In this document: in pieces, positions 43,250 to 51,764 of the stretch
Position numbering within the stretch: position 1 is the first letter of the stretch
Layout of the letters: the number at the start of each line of letters is the position of its first letter
Assembly (NCBI RefSeq): GCF_002102345.1
Contig: NZ_LQPP01000011.1
Span: forward strand, 62,001 to 126,000
Direction: 5' to 3'
Source: Mycolicibacterium peregrinum
GTDB lineage: Bacteria; Actinomycetota; Actinomycetes; Mycobacteriales; Mycobacteriaceae
DNA: 64,000 nt
Translations under genes and position numbers: made by a program
Notes under the pieces: model-generated
Database searches by the model: none
What the model saw: only the letters and a program-made list of their open reading frames with translations
What the model was told of the DNA's origin: nothing

Positions 43250-44472
43250 CAGGTGACGAGCATCTTTTTAACGCCGTAGTTGGTCCCGTAGGTGTCCATC
43301 TCGACCTCGTCCAACGGGGTGGCCAATTTCAGGCCGGGGAATCGTGCGAACAGTTGCGGAAGGATCGTTTTCAGCTCGGCCCTGGCGATGTTCTGCCCGA
43401 GGCACTGATGCACGCCGTAGCCGAAGGCCAGGTGTCGGATCATCTTCCGGTCGAAGTCCGGTTCGTCCGGGTTGTCGAACACCCGTGGGTCGCGGTTGGC
43501 TGCGGGCATGGCGACCACCACCAGGTCTCCCGTGGCGATGGCTTGGCCACCGATCTCCAGGTCTTCCTTGGCGGTGCGGCCCAGCCCGAACTGGACGATC
43601 GTCAGGTAACGCAGCAATTCCTCGACGGCGGTACCGATCTTCTCCGGATGTTCCACAAGGTCCTGGCGCTGAGCGGGATGGGTGAGCAGCGTCAGTGTGG
43701 ACAGCCCGATCATGGCCATCGTGGTGTCGTGGCCGGCGAACAGCAGCAACGCGCCGATGCCGATCAGGTCTTCGTCAGACAGGATGGACCCGTCCTCCTC
43801 GCTCTTGCGGATGAGCTCGGCGAGCAGACCGTCGGAACCGGGGTCGGCGCGCTTTTCGGCGACCAGCTTGGTGATGTACTCCACCAGCCAGTGTGCGCCG
43901 GTGTCGCGCTCGGCACGGCGTTTGCTGGTGTCCATCATCACCTCGGTGGCGTGGTGGAACTTGTCCCGGTCCTGATAGGGCACGCCGAGAAGTTCGCAGA
44001 TGACCAGGCACGGAATCGGCAGCGCCAGTTGCTCGATCAGGTCGACCGGTGTGCCGCCTGCTCCCTTGGCCTCGATGGCGTCCAGGTGCTCGGTGACGAT
44101 GGTGTCGATGTAGGGCTGCAGGTTGGCCTGCACCGACTTGGGCGTGAATTTCCCTGAGAGCAGCCGCCGGTAGGCCCCGTGGTCGGGGGCGTCCATGGAG
44201 TTGAACGTCGGGGGCAGGGCCTCGGCGGAATCGTTGTCGTTGGGGTCGACGTCGTCCTCTGCTGCCACGTCGTGCCGTGGTCGTTGCGAACTCATCCGTG
44301 GGTCGGAGAAGACCTGGCTGCCCTCCTCGAACCGGGTGACCAGCCAGCCGATCCGGCCACTGGGGAACCGCATTCGGACGATGGGTTGGTCTTCGCGCAG
44401 CTGGTGATACGCCAGGGGCGGGTCGAGAAGCTGTTCCCGTTCGATCGGCATCTCGCGAATGCTGGTGGTCAT
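43246..44472 (-). CDS. cytochrome P450 (CYP105-like form)
   Basis: 408-residue P450. I helix 'LLLFAGHDTTMAMIGLS', ExxR in 'EELLRYLT', haem loop 'LAFGYGVHQCLGQNIARAE'. The pattern with 'YGVHQCLGQNLAR' is common in actinobacterial CYP105/107 enzymes of wide substrate range. It has its own ferredoxin, reductase, and regulator in the same operon, thus a complete class I system. ATG 44472 overlaps the CMD stop by four bases. Confidence 0.9.
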   Translation of the reverse strand: MTTSIREMPIEREQLLDPPLAYHQLREDQPIVRMRFPSGRIGWLVTRFEEGSQVFSDPRMSSQRPRHDVAAEDDVDPNDNDSAEALPPTFNSMDAPDHGAYRRLLSGKFTPKSVQANLQPYIDTIVTEHLDAIEAKGAGGTPVDLIEQLALPIPCLVICELLGVPYQDRDKFHHATEVMMDTSKRRAERDTGAHWLVEYITKLVAEKRADPGSDGLLAELIRKSEEDGSILSDEDLIGIGALLLFAGHDTTMAMIGLSTLTLLTHPAQRQDLVEHPEKIGTAVEELLRYLTIVQFGLGRTAKEDLEIGGQAIATGDLVVVAMPAANRDPRVFDNPDEPDFDRKMIRHLAFGYGVHQCLGQNIARAELKTILPQLFARFPGLKLATPLDEVEMDTYGTNYGVKKMLVTW

Positions 44473-44897
44473 TGGTTGTGCTCCTTGCCTTGTGGAACGT
44501 CTCCTGGAACCGAGTGAGCGCGGTCGCCGGTTTGGACCTCGCGCTCGCTGATGGCGGCTTCGACGCCTTGGTTGACCTGGGTGCCGTTGCCCCAGCCGAC
44601 GTAGTAGTGCAGCTGCAGGACGGCCTCGCGGAGCTCACCGGGGGTGAGTTCCGCGTTCTCCAGCGCACCGCGGGCCTGGATCTCGATCAGGTCGGCGCGG
44701 CCCAGCGCGGCGGTGGCCCCGATGACCAGTAATCGGCGGTCCCGGATCGAGAGACCGGGTCGGCTCCAGATCTCGCCGAAGAGGTGATCGATCGTGTCGT
44801 CCAGCATGGGGTTCGACACGTCGGGCATCGTCTCGGAGAACCCCGCTCCGTAGACCGCGTCCATGGTCTTGCGTCCCAATTCGGTTGTTTCACTCAT
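44469..44897 (-). CDS. carboxymuconolactone decarboxylase-family protein
   Basis: 142-residue all-helical protein with the CMD/AhpD pattern 'RPGLSIRDRRLLVIGATAAL' and 'LTPGELREAVLQLHYYVGWG'. The CxxC of AhpD peroxidases is absent, so it is closer to the 4-carboxymuconolactone decarboxylase branch. Its role between a dehydrogenase and a P450 is unclear; decarboxylation or lactone handling of the product is possible. Confidence 0.82.
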   Translation of the reverse strand: MSETTELGRKTMDAVYGAGFSETMPDVSNPMLDDTIDHLFGEIWSRPGLSIRDRRLLVIGATAALGRADLIEIQARGALENAELTPGELREAVLQLHYYVGWGNGTQVNQGVEAAISEREVQTGDRAHSVPGDVPQGKEHNQ

Positions 44898-45768
44898 GAG
44901 ATTCCTTCTGTGGGATGGTCAACGTTGCGCCGCCATTGGCGCGAGCAGCGTCGACGAGGGGAACGAGGATGCCGTTCCTTGCCGCGAGTTCCTGGGCTGC
45001 GGCGAGGTCCTTGTCCATGAGCCGGCGAACCTGCGGCACCATCTCGCGGGTGCTCTCCTCGGCCGCGAGTTGGTTGCGCAACCAGGAGAACAGCGTGGTG
45101 CCGCCCGGATCGGCGTCCTCGACGACGGTGATCAGCTTCGCCGGATCGACGCCGGCGGATTCCACCACCGTGGCCGCCTCGTGGACGGCGCGCCAGGTGC
45201 CGTAGGTGATGATGTTGCGGGCGATCTTGGTCGCCATTCCGGCGCCCAGCGGCCCACAGTGCACCACGTCCTTGGCGAAGTCGGACAGCACCGGCATGGC
45301 GCCGGCGACCGTGGCGTCATCGCCGCCGAGAATGGCGACGAGCCCGTTCGGTACTGCCTGTGTGACACCACAATCCAGCAGGGCCACACCCTTTTTCGCG
45401 CACGTCTGGGCGAGCTCGTGCACCACGGGCACCGCAACGGTGGACAACAGCACCAAGATCAGGCCTGGATGAGCTGCTGAGAGGACGCCGTCGTCGGCGC
45501 ATAGCACCTGGCGAGCCTGGTCGGCGTCGACCACGGCCAGCAGCACGACGTCGCTGTCGCGGGCCACCTGAGCCGGTGACGCCGCGGCAGCGGGCACCCC
45601 GGCAAGGCCGGCGGCAGCGTCGGGGCGGATGTCATAGACCGTCGGGGTCCGGCCGTTGCGGGCGAGATCGACCGCGACGGCACCGCCTATCATGCCCAGC
45701 CCGATGACTCCGGCACGAGGTGCAGTTTGCGTGTATTCCCTTGCAGTGGATTCTGTTTGGATGCTCAT
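44890..45768 (-). CDS. NAD(P)-dependent hydroxyacid dehydrogenase-like protein (HIBADH/6PGDH family)
   Basis: 292-residue protein with 'GVIGLGMIGGAVAVDLARNG' (dinucleotide binding), 'LLDCGVTQAVPNGLVAILGG' (substrate loop) and 'MATKIARNIITYGT' (Lys and Asn region). It is a relative of the protein at 17082, and both are in P450 operons. It likely oxidises a hydroxyl to a carbonyl in the P450 product. It overlaps the CMD gene by eight bases. Confidence 0.83.
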   Translation of the reverse strand: MSIQTESTAREYTQTAPRAGVIGLGMIGGAVAVDLARNGRTPTVYDIRPDAAAGLAGVPAAAASPAQVARDSDVVLLAVVDADQARQVLCADDGVLSAAHPGLILVLLSTVAVPVVHELAQTCAKKGVALLDCGVTQAVPNGLVAILGGDDATVAGAMPVLSDFAKDVVHCGPLGAGMATKIARNIITYGTWRAVHEAATVVESAGVDPAKLITVVEDADPGGTTLFSWLRNQLAAEESTREMVPQVRRLMDKDLAAAQELAARNGILVPLVDAARANGGATLTIPQKESHE

Positions 45769-46973
45769 GCGGTTACTCTCTCGTTGCGGATGGAGGTGAG
45801 GTCGGTCTGTGCTGCCACCAGTGCCCGGGCAGTTCGCAGGGGGCGGATCATGTTGATGCCGACGGCTGCCCGGGCACGGCCGCCCTTGCCGTAGACGGCG
45901 ACGAGCTCGCGGTCGCCGACGCTGCCGTCGGTGACGGTGAACGAATCAGCGCCGCGTGGCAGACCGTAGATCTGGATCTTCAGGTCGTACTGGTCTGACC
46001 AGATGTAGGGGACCGGGACGAACGGGGCCGGACTGGATCCCGCGAGGATGTTGCGCGCAACGGCAAGGCCCTGCTCGGCAGCGTTGGTGCGATGTTCGAC
46101 GCGGATACGTTCACCGATGTCGACGTGGTGCCACGACGCGACGTCGCCCGCGGCCCACACGCCCGGCGCTGCTCGGCAGTATTCGTCGCAGAGCACGCCA
46201 TCGCCGGTGGGAATGCCGCTGCCGGCAAGCCATTCGGTGTTCGGAATCGAGCCGATCGCGACCAGTACCGCATCGGCGGCCAGCGTTGTGCCGTCCGCCA
46301 GGCGAACACCGGTGGCTCGACCGTCTTCGGTCGCGATGCCGACCACCCGGACGCCGGTGTGAATCTGGACTCCGTGTTCGACGTGTACGTCGACGAGGAG
46401 TCGGCCCAGTTCGTTGCCAAGCACATCGGACAGTGGAGCGTCGACGTCGGACACCAGAGTGACCGTTGCGCCGGCGGCGCGGGCCACCGACGCCACCTCG
46501 GCTCCGAGGAATCCGGCGCCGACGATCACCAGTCGCGGTTGTCGGGCCAGTTCTGTGCGCAGGCGGCGGGCATCGTCGAGGGTGCGCAGGACGTGTACCC
46601 CTGCGACCGCGTCGGTGCCGGGCAGTCGACGGGGACGCACTCCGGTGGCGATCACGAGGTCGCGGTATCGCACCTGTGATCCATCGGAGAGCGTGACCGC
46701 TCGGCTCGCCGTGTCCACCGAGTCGGCGCGCACGCCGAGTCGTAGGTCGAGATTCAGTGCGGCGATGCTATCCGCCTCGCGTAGCTTCAGCTTGTCTTCG
46801 GGCCACGCACCGGCCAGCACCTCCTTGGATAGCGGCGGACGGTCGTAAGGAGGCCGGTTCTCGTCGCCGATGAGGGTGATCGGTCCGTCGAAGCCGTCGC
46901 GCCGCAACGTCTCAGCTACCGAAAGGCCGGCCGCCGATGCGCCGACCACAACGACACCCGCGTCGGCGGTCAC
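45765..46973 (-). CDS. FAD-dependent ferredoxin reductase
   Basis: 402-residue pyridine nucleotide-disulfide-fold reductase of the rubredoxin/putidaredoxin reductase type: 'VVVGASAAGLSVAETLRRDG' (FAD), 'RPPYDRPPLSKEVLAG', 'VIVGAGFLGAEVASVARAAG' (NADH) and 'WAAGDVASW'. It passes electrons from NAD(P)H to the ferredoxin encoded just upstream, and on to the P450. GTG 46973 overlaps the ferredoxin stop (GTGA). Confidence 0.9.
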   Translation of the reverse strand: MTADAGVVVVGASAAGLSVAETLRRDGFDGPITLIGDENRPPYDRPPLSKEVLAGAWPEDKLKLREADSIAALNLDLRLGVRADSVDTASRAVTLSDGSQVRYRDLVIATGVRPRRLPGTDAVAGVHVLRTLDDARRLRTELARQPRLVIVGAGFLGAEVASVARAAGATVTLVSDVDAPLSDVLGNELGRLLVDVHVEHGVQIHTGVRVVGIATEDGRATGVRLADGTTLAADAVLVAIGSIPNTEWLAGSGIPTGDGVLCDEYCRAAPGVWAAGDVASWHHVDIGERIRVEHRTNAAEQGLAVARNILAGSSPAPFVPVPYIWSDQYDLKIQIYGLPRGADSFTVTDGSVGDRELVAVYGKGGRARAAVGINMIRPLRTARALVAAQTDLTSIRNERVTA

Positions 46974-47164
46974 TCCTGAACCTCGATCGCCACCGCGGGG
47001 CAGACTGCCGCCGCCTGGCGCGCACCCTCCCACTGGTCTTCGGGCGGGTCGGCGTTGAGAAGAATGACTATCCCGTCGTCTTCTCGCTGGTCAAAGATGT
47101 ACGGTGCGGCAAATACGCACTGGCCCGCGGCGCAGCACTTCGTCTCGTCAATGGTGATGTGCAC
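46970..47164 (-). CDS. [3Fe-4S]-type ferredoxin
   Basis: 64-residue ferredoxin with 'DETKCCAAGQCVFAAPYIFD' and 'AAAVCPAVAIEVQE': Cys-x5-Cys and a distant Cys-Pro, with Ala in the place of the fourth ligand, as in P450 ferredoxins carrying a [3Fe-4S] cluster. It is the first gene of the operon, 20 bases from the 25-bp operator. Confidence 0.9.
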   Translation of the reverse strand: MHITIDETKCCAAGQCVFAAPYIFDQREDDGIVILLNADPPEDQWEGARQAAAVCPAVAIEVQE

Positions 47165-47184
47165 AGTCTCGGCTCCTTCGTCTC

Positions 47185-47209
47185 TATAAGTGAACTAAGT
47201 TCATTTATA
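47185..47209. promoter_or_regulatory. 25-bp palindromic operator of the ferredoxin-P450-TetR operon
   Basis: Left arm TATAAGTGAACT and right arm AGTTCATTTATA pair at 11 of 12 positions around a central A. It is 20 bases upstream of the ferredoxin start (minus strand). The TetR at the operon's end (42491) is the likely ligand. Confidence 0.7.
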
Positions 47210-47406
47210 GGGCAAGGATATACCGCAAGCAGCGTTCGCCGCGAGCCGGGAGAGGTGATTCGGCACACAATCAATAGATGAGCTAATGAATACGGCGGTG
47301 AAACAGCGCGCCTCTGGTGCTTCGACCGGCGCTTACCCGGGATTTGCGACGTCGGGTGCGAACGGCCGTCCCTGCGGCCTCCTCGTGCGCCCGATCCGCC
47401 GCAAAG

Positions 47407-48222
47407 TCATCGAACCGCGAAGCCGGCGTCCAGTGGCCACGCGATGCCGGTGATGAACTTCGCTTCCTCGGAGACCAGGAAGGCGACGGCGCCCGCGACG
47501 TCCTCGGGCATCAGCATCGGGATGGGAAGTACGTTCTGCATGGCGTCCATCGCGACGTCGCCGGCTTCGAGCAGCTTTCCCATCGTCTCGTTCATCACCA
47601 TCCCGGTGGCGACGCCGGTCGGGTGGATGGTGTTGACGCGGATGGAGTGCTTGCCGAGGTCGTTGGCCCACACCTGCATCAGTCCGACGAGTCCTCGCTT
47701 CGCGGCCGCGTAGGCCTGGCCGCCAGTCCTGTCGGTGCCGGTGGCTTTGAGTCCGGCGGTGGAACTGGTGATGACGATGGAGCCACCTCGCCCGGCGTCG
47801 ATCATCGTCGGCAGCGCTGCCTGCACGGTGTTCCACACGCCGATCAAGTTCACGTCGACTATGTCGCGGAAGACCTGCCGGTCGTCTGCGCCGGCGCTGA
47901 GTCGAATGATGCCCGCGTTGGCCAGCACGATGTCGACGCGTCCGAACTCCGCGAGGCCTTCGGCAAGCGCGCTCTCCACAGCGTCGCCATCGCGCACATC
48001 GGCCTGGCGGGCGACGATGCGTCTCCCCTCGCCCTCGACGAGTTTGACGGTTTCGTCCAGGTCGGAAGGTGTGGCATTGGGATAGTCCATCGAGTCGATA
48101 TCGGCGCAGATATCGAGTGCGATGATGTCGGCGCCGTCGGCGGCCAGGCGAACGGCATGGGCACGGCCCTGCCCGCGTGCGGCGCCGGTGATGAACGCGA
48201 CCTTGCCGTCAAGGTTTCCCAT
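47407..48222 (-). CDS. mycofactocin-coupled SDR oxidoreductase (carveol dehydrogenase-like)
   Basis: 271-residue SDR nearly identical in plan to the protein at 12443: 'FITGAARGQGRAHAVRLA', 'VITSSTAGLKATGTD', 'YAAAKRGLVGLMQVWANDL' with Tyr and Lys, and 'ITGIAWPLDAGFAVR' at the end. Ser, Tyr, and Lys are all kept. It probably oxidises a secondary alcohol with tightly bound NAD and mycofactocin. An AAGGAG box precedes ATG 48222. It is divergent from the dikinase-like operon, with two motif 1 operators in between. Confidence 0.88.
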   Translation of the reverse strand: MGNLDGKVAFITGAARGQGRAHAVRLAADGADIIALDICADIDSMDYPNATPSDLDETVKLVEGEGRRIVARQADVRDGDAVESALAEGLAEFGRVDIVLANAGIIRLSAGADDRQVFRDIVDVNLIGVWNTVQAALPTMIDAGRGGSIVITSSTAGLKATGTDRTGGQAYAAAKRGLVGLMQVWANDLGKHSIRVNTIHPTGVATGMVMNETMGKLLEAGDVAMDAMQNVLPIPMLMPEDVAGAVAFLVSEEAKFITGIAWPLDAGFAVR

Positions 48223-48332
48223 CTGAAGCTCCTTTGGTGGGCTGATTCGTTGCGGGGCAGGGGAATTGGTCGTCCAAGTCGGCCGCCGGTATGCGCTGCG
48301 ACGACTGCGTGGGCCGTGTACTCGGCACGATA

Positions 48333-48348
48333 TGGCAGTCAACTGTCA
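48333..48348. promoter_or_regulatory. motif 1 operator copy 4 (TGGCAGTCAACTGTCA)
   Basis: One mismatch in the arms. It is followed by CAGTCAACA, giving the extended ACTGTCACAGT form found also at copy 6. It lies 111 bases from the SDR start (minus) and 133 from the gene at 48481. Confidence 0.65.
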
Positions 48349-48428
48349 CAGTCAACACTCAACAGTCCACGGGCTTTGGCTATTTGGTGACGGGCAGCGG
48401 CCGCACGTGTCAGAATCGGCAATAAGAA

Positions 48429-48444
48429 TGGCAGTGGACTGCCA
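48429..48444. promoter_or_regulatory. motif 1 operator copy 5 (TGGCAGTGGACTGCCA)
   Basis: Perfect-arm variant with the A-to-G change mirrored on both sides, 36 bases before ATG 48481. Confidence 0.7.
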
Positions 48445-48480
48445 CAAAGGTCCCCGAAAGGGCCAAGGTTCAGGAGGAAC

Positions 48481-50127
48481 ATGGGCGACGATGGTGTGTC
48501 AGCCGACTTGACGGACCCGATTCGGGGATGCAGCGAGCCGGACCGGATGTGGACGCTGACCAACGTCGGCGAAGCCACACCGGACATCCTGTCCCCGTTG
48601 TGCTGGTCCCTGTGGGGCGGCGGCGTCGAACGTGCATCTCGCGCGGGCATCTACGATTTCGGGGTACTGCCGCGTTCGGCACTCGTGGTGCCTGACGATC
48701 CGAATCAATGGGCGACCGCATGCTTTTACGGCAGGCAGGCGATGAACGTCGACCGCGCACGTGAGCTGGCCGGCCTCCTGCCCGGCACGACAGGCGACGA
48801 CTTCGAACGTGACCTGTTGGGCTCGGTGCGCGCGGATGCCACGCCCACCCGAAGCGATCCCACCCGGCTGCCATTTGTGGCGGTGAAGGCGCCGCTCGCC
48901 GTCATCCGGCAACGCTGGGTACCCCAGCGAGTACACGACGACCAGATGGCCTGGTGGCGGGCCGAGGTGCTGGCAGGTGAACCTGCTAATCCCCGGGCTT
49001 TGCTGGCCGACTCCGTAGAGCGGTTCGCGGTCGTGATGCAGGCACACATCCGCACTCGGATGATCCTGAATGCGCTGCGCTCCCAAGTCGAGTCGATAAC
49101 CGGTCGGCTCGGTCGCTCGGATCTCGTTCCGACCCTGCTTGCCGGATACGGCGGTGTCATCGAGACGCGACTCGCCGATGACGTGTGGTCCATCGGGCAG
49201 GGCGGACTCTCCATCGCCGAGTTCATCGAGCGACACGGATTCCACGGTGCCAACGAGGGCAACGTCATCGGGCGTTCGTGGCGTGAAGATCCCGAGGCGG
49301 TGGTCCGCATCGCCGCGGTGCATGCGGGCAGGCCCGAAGCCGAACGACCCCGGGCGCGGGCGGAACGTGCGGTGGCTGCCCGGGAACGGGCGGAAGCCGA
49401 ACTGCTGGCAGGGTTATCGGCGCCGCGGCGGTACCTGTTCCGTCGGCTCCTGCAGTTCACCGGTTTTCAGGTGCGGTCCATGGAACTCACCAAGGCTGCC
49501 TTCCTCACCGCGGTCGACGGAACCAGGGCCGCGGCGGCCGCGCTTGGCCGGCAGTTGGTTGCCGAGGGTGCGCTCGACGCACCCGACGACACCTGCTACC
49601 TCACCACGGCCGAATTGCTCGGGCCGCTGCCCCGCCAGGCACGCGCGCTCGTCGCCTTCCGCAGACAGCAGCGCGAAGAATACCGGGCCGTGGAGATTCC
49701 GGTCATTTTCACCGGAATGCCGGAGCCGGTCGACACTGACGACCCGGACTCCGATGGCGCCGTGCGGGGTACGCCGGCCGGCCCCGGGGTGGTCGAGGGC
49801 ATCGTGCGGGTGGTGCTCGATGCCGACTCCGACGACGTGCTCTCCGACGGTGAGATATTGGTCTGCAAATTCGTCGATCCGGGTTGGACGGCACTGGTTT
49901 CCCTCGCCGGTGCGCTGGTGACCGATATCGGCAGTCCTGCCAGTCACGGGGCGATCGTCGCCCGCGAACTGGGTATCACGTGCGTGGTCGGAACCGGCAA
50001 CGGCACCCGCACACTGCGCAGCGGTGACGTGGTCCGGGTGGACGGTGACACCGGACAGGTCGCCGTGCTGGTGCGGTCGGGTGGATTGGACGTGGGCGGA
50101 TTGGACAAGGAAGGACAACCGAATTGA
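48481..50127 (+). CDS. PEP-utiliser-like protein: putative acceptor domain plus phospho-His swivelling domain
   Basis: 548-residue protein. Residues about 430-540 form the swivelling His domain of PEP synthase/PPDK-type enzymes: 'GTPAGPGVVEGIVRVVLDAD', 'VCKFVDPGWTALVSLAGALV', and 'TDIGSPASHGAIVARELGI' with the phosphorylatable His at 489. The first 420 residues are largely helical, start with 'WTLTNVGEATPDILSPLCWS', and resemble the acceptor domain of rifampin phosphotransferase-type dikinases, but there is no ATP-binding domain. That domain is supplied on a separate protein at 51757. It may thus carry the phosphate from His to a small molecule. An AGGAGG box precedes ATG 48481, and two motif 1 operators lie upstream. 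Confidence 0.82.
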   Translation: MGDDGVSADLTDPIRGCSEPDRMWTLTNVGEATPDILSPLCWSLWGGGVERASRAGIYDFGVLPRSALVVPDDPNQWATACFYGRQAMNVDRARELAGLLPGTTGDDFERDLLGSVRADATPTRSDPTRLPFVAVKAPLAVIRQRWVPQRVHDDQMAWWRAEVLAGEPANPRALLADSVERFAVVMQAHIRTRMILNALRSQVESITGRLGRSDLVPTLLAGYGGVIETRLADDVWSIGQGGLSIAEFIERHGFHGANEGNVIGRSWREDPEAVVRIAAVHAGRPEAERPRARAERAVAARERAEAELLAGLSAPRRYLFRRLLQFTGFQVRSMELTKAAFLTAVDGTRAAAAALGRQLVAEGALDAPDDTCYLTTAELLGPLPRQARALVAFRRQQREEYRAVEIPVIFTGMPEPVDTDDPDSDGAVRGTPAGPGVVEGIVRVVLDADSDDVLSDGEILVCKFVDPGWTALVSLAGALVTDIGSPASHGAIVARELGITCVVGTGNGTRTLRSGDVVRVDGDTGQVAVLVRSGGLDVGGLDKEGQPN

Positions 50128-51125
50128 CGGAAGTGGCGAGCGTGATGTCTGCCGGGCTGAGCGTGGAGAGCGAGAGCACCGCGCGGGCATGCCCCGATGT
50201 CCCGGGCTGGACCGAGAACATGTTGTTCACCCCTTACGATCCGGTGAGCGACATCGGGATGTGGCTACATCTGGGCACCGTCGCCGATATGTGGGAGATG
50301 TGGGAAGACCGGGTGCTCATCGCTCTTCCCGAAGACCAGGGCGTGCTCAGCATGTGGGCCTACCACCGCACGGTTCCGGAACGACAGCCCGCGGGCGCGA
50401 ACCTCGAATTCCGCTGCGAGCAGCCATTCTGCAAGTGGCGCATCACGTTTGACGGGTTCTGCCTGCGTTCGTCGTACGGCGAGATGCGCACCGGCCTGCT
50501 CAGCGACGGTCCCAAGAGTCATGTCCGGCTCGATCTCGAAGTGGAATGCGTTACCCCGGTGTGGGACGCCGGGACGGCGGGCGACGGGATGTCCAAGCAG
50601 AGTTGGGCGCGAGAGCATTATGAGCAACTCACTCGGGTCACGGGTGAGGTGACGGTCGACGGGGTGGTATCGCATTTCGACGGCGGCGGCTGGCGTGACC
50701 ACTCCCGTGGACCGCGTGGCGCCGACACCCTGGCCGACTGGGGCGGTCACGTGATCGTCGGGGGAGTCATGCCCAGCGGGCGGGCGTTCGGATTGTGTCG
50801 TTACTGGGCCAGGGATGGGCATACCACTCTCGAAGGTGCGTACACGGTCACCAACGGTGTCCTCGGACATGGTGCACTGCAACAAATCCCGCAAGCCCCG
50901 CTGATCCAGCGCGATGGCGAGCGGTTCACCTGCGCACTCGACGGAACACCCATCCAGGGCGTTGTACGTTCGTCGCTGTGGCTGTCGATGGCCGATGGTC
51001 TGCCCTATGGGGTGATGGATCCCGTTCGGGCCTACACGGTCAGCTGGGCAGAGGTGACATGGTCCGGCGAAGTCGGCCATGTCTACATCGAGCGGTCGAA
51101 TCTCACGGATCCCGCCGGGCGGTGA
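50124..51125 (+). CDS. CrtC/AttH-like (lipocalin-type barrel) protein of unknown function
   Basis: 333-residue protein rich in beta strands and aromatic residues. 'GGGWRDHSRGPRGADTLADW' is the clearest motif and resembles the 'RDxSWGxR' motif of the CrtC/AttH hydratase-like family; the match is from memory. 'MWAYHRTVPER' and 'KWRITFDGFCLR' are in the N-terminal half. It may bind or hydrate a hydrophobic, terpenoid-like ligand. The TTG start overlaps the upstream stop (TTGA), so it is coupled with the dikinase-like protein. ATG 50145 is an alternative start. Confidence 0.65.
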   Translation: MTEVASVMSAGLSVESESTARACPDVPGWTENMLFTPYDPVSDIGMWLHLGTVADMWEMWEDRVLIALPEDQGVLSMWAYHRTVPERQPAGANLEFRCEQPFCKWRITFDGFCLRSSYGEMRTGLLSDGPKSHVRLDLEVECVTPVWDAGTAGDGMSKQSWAREHYEQLTRVTGEVTVDGVVSHFDGGGWRDHSRGPRGADTLADWGGHVIVGGVMPSGRAFGLCRYWARDGHTTLEGAYTVTNGVLGHGALQQIPQAPLIQRDGERFTCALDGTPIQGVVRSSLWLSMADGLPYGVMDPVRAYTVSWAEVTWSGEVGHVYIERSNLTDPAGR

Positions 51126-51158
51126 CGGTGTCACCCTGGGGCCGGGCTGGACAGCCGC

Positions 51159-51764
51159 TTACTCGTCCAGCCCGGCGTTGGCCTCGTCCGCACGAGTGAG
51201 CCCGGCCGCGCCGATGAGTTCCTCGTGCAGCTCGAACCACACCGTGTGATACGAGTCGACCAGCGGGCGGGTGAACCAGCTGGTGTCCCCGGCCTGTATC
51301 TGCCCCAACGCCGCCGACAACTTGGCGGCGTAAGCACCCAGGCGCGGAAGCTGTCCGGCGACAACGGTCAGGATGGGCAGCACCGCACGGTGAACGTCGT
51401 CGAGCCGGTCCAGCACCGCAGCGTCGTGATCGGCGTCAGTGTGATCGTTCGGCTCGCCGTTCTTGAGCTGCCAGGCGGACACCAGGGACTTGAAATCGCG
51501 GTTGACACCGCGGAACTCCTCATACGAGCGGATGATCGTCTCACCGTCGACGTCTTGCCTTTCGACGGTGAGCAACTCGGTCAGCCGGGCTCGCCCGGCG
51601 GGGGACAATCGGACGGTCGAACCATTGACCACCAGATCTGCCTCGGTGAGCTGCTGGACCTTGGAGTTGACTGTGGACTCGTCCTCGTCGAGGGTGGCGG
51701 CGAGCGCTGCGGGCCGGACCCGCCCCTTGAGCCGAACGGCCTGCAGCAACGCCAGCTCATCCAT
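51159..51764 (-). CDS. winged-helix-like protein of unknown function
   Basis: 201-residue protein. The first 70 residues look like a winged helix: 'ALLQAVRLKGRVRPAALAAT', 'ESTVNSKVQQLTEADLVV' and 'VRLSPAGRARLTELL'. The rest is helical ('VLDRLDDVHRAVLPILTVVAGQLPRL' in two parts) with no known motif. It overlaps the stop of the PPDK-like gene by eight bases and is the third gene of that operon. By position it may be a regulatory or third subunit of the dikinase, or a DNA-binding regulator. Confidence 0.65.
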   Translation of the reverse strand: MDELALLQAVRLKGRVRPAALAATLDEDESTVNSKVQQLTEADLVVNGSTVRLSPAGRARLTELLTVERQDVDGETIIRSYEEFRGVNRDFKSLVSAWQLKNGEPNDHTDADHDAAVLDRLDDVHRAVLPILTVVAGQLPRLGAYAAKLSAALGQIQAGDTSWFTRPLVDSYHTVWFELHEELIGAAGLTRADEANAGLDE

